Source: Chara braunii
Lineage: Eukaryota > Streptophyta > Charophyceae > Charales > Characeae
Direction: 5' to 3'
Length of the DNA: 34,133 nucleotides
NCBI GenBank assembly: GCA_003427395.1
Contig: BFEA01000016.1
Span: forward strand, 4,921,826 to 4,955,958
In this document: in pieces, positions 22,605 through 27,742 of the stretch
Position numbering within the stretch: the first letter of the stretch is position 1
How the letters are laid out: each line of letters opens with the position of its first letter
Notes under the pieces: generated by a model
What the model was told of the DNA's origin: nothing
What the model saw: the letters and a program-made list of their open reading frames with translations, nothing else
The model's database searches: none
Translations under genes and position numbers: made by a program

Positions 22605-25600
22605 ATTTGTATATGTATATGATGGAGACGTCCTGAGTTCTTTCTTAAAAAAAAAACAGTTTGAAAACTTATTTCAAATTCATATATTAAGACTACATAT
22701 CAATTTTGCGAGGCTACGCCCGCTTAGCCCCTACGGGGCCCTATCTGCAACAAGGTCGGCCGCCCTAAGTGAAGGCAGGCACGACAGGCCCTTCGGGCCT
22801 CATTCTTCAGGGTACCCCACAACGGGGAAATTCAGACAGTTGCGTTGCGCCAGTTGGTTGAATGAATCCAGGCCCTGGGCCGCCTGTGTAAATTAATGTG
22901 AAGCAGGCCCTGGGCTGGATACGGGTACCGGGCCAAACACAGGCCGAAAGCAGTTGGGCGCATGCAACCACTTCAGGCCGAAGGCCTGCTCTCTTCGTGA
23001 CTGGGCCTGTGCCTACCGGGGCCTACCGGAAGCTTCCTGGACTGGACGCAGGCAGGCCACTTCGATATAGGGAAGGGCCTGCCTCCTCATTCGGCGTTCG
23101 GGTGCTGGCTGCATGCTGCGTGAGCGCTGCTGCGCAATCCGCTGGCTGGCTGNCACTCACGCTCTCACGGGCGAGTAGGAGGGAGCACGCAGCCATAGCC
23201 AAGCTGCGCTGCTGTATGCTAGGTGAAGCGCAGGGTGGTCCTTGNGGTGCTAGTGGCATCTGTGCGGTGTGGATCGGGGTTGTGAGTGTTACGAGAGACA
23301 TACCTGGNGCTGAAGCGTGCGACATTGGTCGCCATATGCTCGTACTTCGGGAACGCTGTTGATGTCATCATTCTGCTTCGTAGTATAGGCTAGATAGGAT
23401 CTGCCACNTGTAGTCTGGGCGCCGAGCGNCAATAGGATATCAACTCTGGTTCGTAGTTGATGATGATGGGACTACTTCAGNATTGTCAATTTTGAACTCT
23501 TGGTGTGTTCTTACTTGGTGTATCTTGTGATGCCAGTCTGCTGTGGTTCGAGGTCAAAACTATCTGGGCTCATATGTATGATGCGGTTTGATTGCTGAAG
23601 TTCGCTAATGCTCATCTTCCTTGCGATTTATTGGATGGGGCAACTTTTGTGCAGTCTGGAAAACAGTTTGAAAATACATTTCAGGCATCCCTCAAACATA
23701 ATACACCCCCACCGGACCCTGAAGCTAGCTTGTATACATCCAACATTTTCAGCGTTTTGCCTAGACTGCATTTTGAAACCCTAAACAGTGACCGCGCCCG
23801 GGTTTTCCCTTATTAAATTCATTCATTCATTCATTCATTCATATTTCATATATAAAGTCTATGTTACGTCTGTGCACTAATGGCCTGCAAGTTTGGGTAA
23901 CTTCCTAGTGCAGAGTTATGCTCATGTTTGCTGCAGAGTGTGCTTACAGTCATTGACTGCTGGCTTATTCACTTCACTGGTTTTCTCCACTGCATGTTCT
24001 TTGTCGTTGTGATGTGTTGAACCAGAGTCACCCGAAGACAGTGAGGATGAAGGGTTACAGGTGTGAACATGTTGCCCGCGCAATTCGACCTGCATTGTCT
24101 TTGTATGAAATCCTATTTTTGACTTACTGAGTGCACTTTTATGAGCGGCTTTGCCGCAACCTGTTGGACCCCTACAAGGAGCCAAAAGAGCAGTTGCAGC
24201 GTGCGTGCTCTCATTTCAGTTGATAGAGAGCTGACAATACGTACACATATTATATATATCTATACACAGGGTTGCATCCCTGCCGACCGCCAACCCCGAT
24301 TGCTGACCGTATTGCATCCGACCAGTAGGGCCGACCGGTCGGCAGTCTGCCGACCGGTCCGGAAAAAAAAAAAAACAAACCATCCTCTTTTTTTTTCTTT
24401 CGAATCTGAGTACATCTCAAATCCGCTGAGAAACTTTTGGGGATGCGGGGTGGTATGGGGGGGGGCGGTTTGGGGGTGTTGGGGGGGTGTATGGGGGTAT
24501 TGGGGGTATTGGGGGCCGCTATGGGGGTGTTGGTGGTTTTATTAGGGGTTTTCTGGACCTTTTTTTTTTTGTGCGGGGTGCCGACGACCCCCGACCGGTA
24601 GGTGCCAACCAGCCGATCGGTCGGCGGGTTGGCATCCAACCAGTCAAGGGCTGCCGACCGTCGGGGGGTGCAACCCTGTCTATACACATGTTTGCATATA
24701 AACACATATATTATCTAATATCTATCTATAAACCGTGCATATTATATTGTCACGTATCTATCAGGTGAAAAAGCGCATCAGGATTTGAACTCATGCTGTG
24801 TTTCTTAGCAGTTCCATGTTTCACTAACAGTCACATGTTTTACTAACAGTTAACGTGTCTTACTAACGGTTAACGTGTTTTACTAACAGTTAACGTGTTT
24901 TATTTAGAGTTAGGTACATGGTTGTACCACTGAGCTGCATGGGCTGGGTACTTCCAAGGGTGCTTCATTTTCTTGACGAGCACTTTTTCCCCCATTGAGC
25001 CTGCAGTTCGACTACAACCCACTGCCACCTCTTACAACCACGCTGGTCACCCAGGTGTTCACCGTTTGCCCCCAGCTGGTATGTTGAAAATTGGCAATCT
25101 GACGGTCATAGGATTTTCTCTGTTGTCAGAGGTTGGCCTGATCTTTCAGCAGGTAGTGGCGGCAGCAGTGTGAACTTTGAACCTCCAGGAGACCTGCCGC
25201 CATGCCGTAGAGGATGTGGGCTGTATACGGACTCAGAGGGATCCCGTCCCAGTTTGCTGGGCGCAGTGCCCAGTGGGGGGCAGAGCGTGGCACCAGGTCC
25301 AGTGGGCCCATTGGTGCGTGAAGAAAATGCTGCCATGCATCTGGAAGATGGTACGTACTACATCAAAGGTACTCCTGAAAGACACCATACAAAACGTAGG
25401 TGCCATTTCAACCTCGTACCCAATGGATCCGCGTTGAGCAAGCTTCCTTCCCCCCCCCCCCCCCCCCCCCCTCCGGGCCTGTAACCCACCCAGTTTTCTT
25501 TGAAAAAGGGGTCCCTTTGGTTTGCGAGTGGAGGTCGCAGTGACTGGCGCAATATTGTCAAAGGGGGCCTCCACAGACACACATCAAATGCAAAAGCAGT

Positions 25601-27658
25601 TGTGATGCATGCGAGTGGAAACAAGCAAGCGCAATATGGTCAAATGCAAAAAGGGCCTCAACAGACGCACATCAAATGCAAAAGCAGCTGTGCTGCAGGC
25701 GAAGTGAAACAAGCAGTCACACACAACAAGATTTCAGTCCGCAGAGCGCCTCTGCAGACGCACATGGAATGCAAGACCAGGTTAGACAGGAACGCCGAAA
25801 CCAGCATTCATTTGCCACTTCACGTGCAAACACATGGAGGGCGCACTGTCATGTGCATCTGACCCGGTTATCGGACGTGCACGGTAGAAGGGCGGCCCAG
25901 TCAATCTTCTTCTTCTTCTCTTTTTCTTTTTGTTTTCAGAAACGGGGTTCTCTTTTTATTTATTTTAAGAGCCGGAATCCGGGCCACCGTCCCTTCCATC
26001 CTTGTTACCTCACTCTGCGTTTCTCCTCGTTATGGCCGGGAGAGCCTTCGGACGGTGGAATTGGTTACTTGCTCCTTGAATGGTTTACTGCTGCTCTGCC
26101 CCTGTTTGAATCATGCACCCTCTACCATTGCTGTCCTACCCCCCACTATGCTCTGGCAGCATTGATTACTTTCCCCTGGGAAGGATTGACTGCCAGTTTT
26201 GTTACCGTGGTAGTTTAAAACCTCCTCGACTTCTCCCGACTTCTCTCTCTGTCTTTCCTTTCGCTGTTCTACTTTCTATATCGGTCTACAATACCGTGGT
26301 AATTTAAAACCTTCCCCCTTCCACGTTTCTTCCTTCCTTTCTTTCTTTTTTTTTTTTTTTTTTTGTATGCCCATCCAACGGTTTGAGCCAGACCCCCTCC
26401 CTCTTTACGTACTACCCTTTTCCACAGAACGTCTCAAAAGTCTAGCCTTTCGCCTTCGTCTTACCTGCCCTACTCTCTTCCCATACTGAAACTTGAGGTT
26501 CCAGCTATGCTTCTGACTTATTGGGGGCTAGCTCTATCTGGGTCTCAGTCCCTGCCCCCACCGTATGAAAACTGTTGTCTCTGTCCCTCAATCTTCGCTA
26601 TCTCCTTCCCCTTTTCTGGGTGATCCTTCATCTGCCCATTGGGTCCTTTTCCATTGCACCCTATATCCTGCTGTCTCCATCAAGCTCCTAAGTATGTCTC
26701 TGTCCCTCAATCTTCGCTATCTTGCCCCCTTCGAATACTCCTTTCACAAACTCTCCTAAGTATGTCTCTGTCCCTCAATCTTCGCTATCTTGCCCCCTTC
26801 GAATACTCCTTTCACAAACTCTTCCGTTATCTCCTTCCCCTTTTCTGGGTGATCCTTCATCTGCCCATCGGGTCCTTTTCCATTGCACCCTATATCCTGC
26901 TGTCTCCATCAAGCCCCTGAGCATCTCTTCCACTTCCTTCATGTGTACTTGCTATCGATCAGCACGTGCACCTTGATCGTTACTTGCCATGTTCTTGGCA
27001 CCTTGCTTTCCATGCTTGTGAAAAGAAAAAGCGCGCAGACCATGGGAACACGGGAGACTCAATAAGCGCACTGATCATGGGAAGACATCGTACATGCATG
27101 CGTGATGGGAAGGTGTGGAAACGAAGCAAGCACAACGGAGGACTCAATAAATGCGCAGACCCGGAAGAATACATGCACTGCCTGCTCATGGTACTCTGGT
27201 GGAACTCCGAAACTGAAAGGGTTCGTCATGAGTGACTTCACTGGAGGATTTTCTATTTTGTCAGAGGTCCAGTCCGCACAGCTCTGGCTGTCTTTTCAAT
27301 GCGAGACGACCCAAAATTTGAAACAATACCAAAAAACGAAGAAACGATCAAACCAGGTGGGACCTGGTGCAGAAGGTAAAAATTTCCGTAAAATAGAAAA
27401 GAGAGGAGAAAAGGAAAGAAAGAAATGGAAACAGAATACGAAAAGCCTGTCTAAGTTAAGTCTAACCAAAATCAAAAGAAACAAAAAAGGAATCAAAATC
27501 AGACCCAAGAGAGCTCATGTCAAGCGTGTATGGAAAACTTGATGTTGACAGTGCGCCACTCCTCCATCGTTGACCCTCTGACAAATTCACATGTGCGTGC
27601 ACACATGCACTCATGTGGTTGTAGAATACCAAAAATGTAACACGTGCTTACGCAGAAG

Positions 27659-27742
<84 letters not shown>

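Noticed and set aside
22898-23362. Plus-strand frame of 154 codons after exon 2
   Set aside because: It runs over ambiguous bases and a GC-rich repeat block, with no domain and no fit to the gene's phases.
24821-24900. Possible CRISPR-like repeats
   Set aside because: 20-bp units directly abut. It is a simple tandem array.
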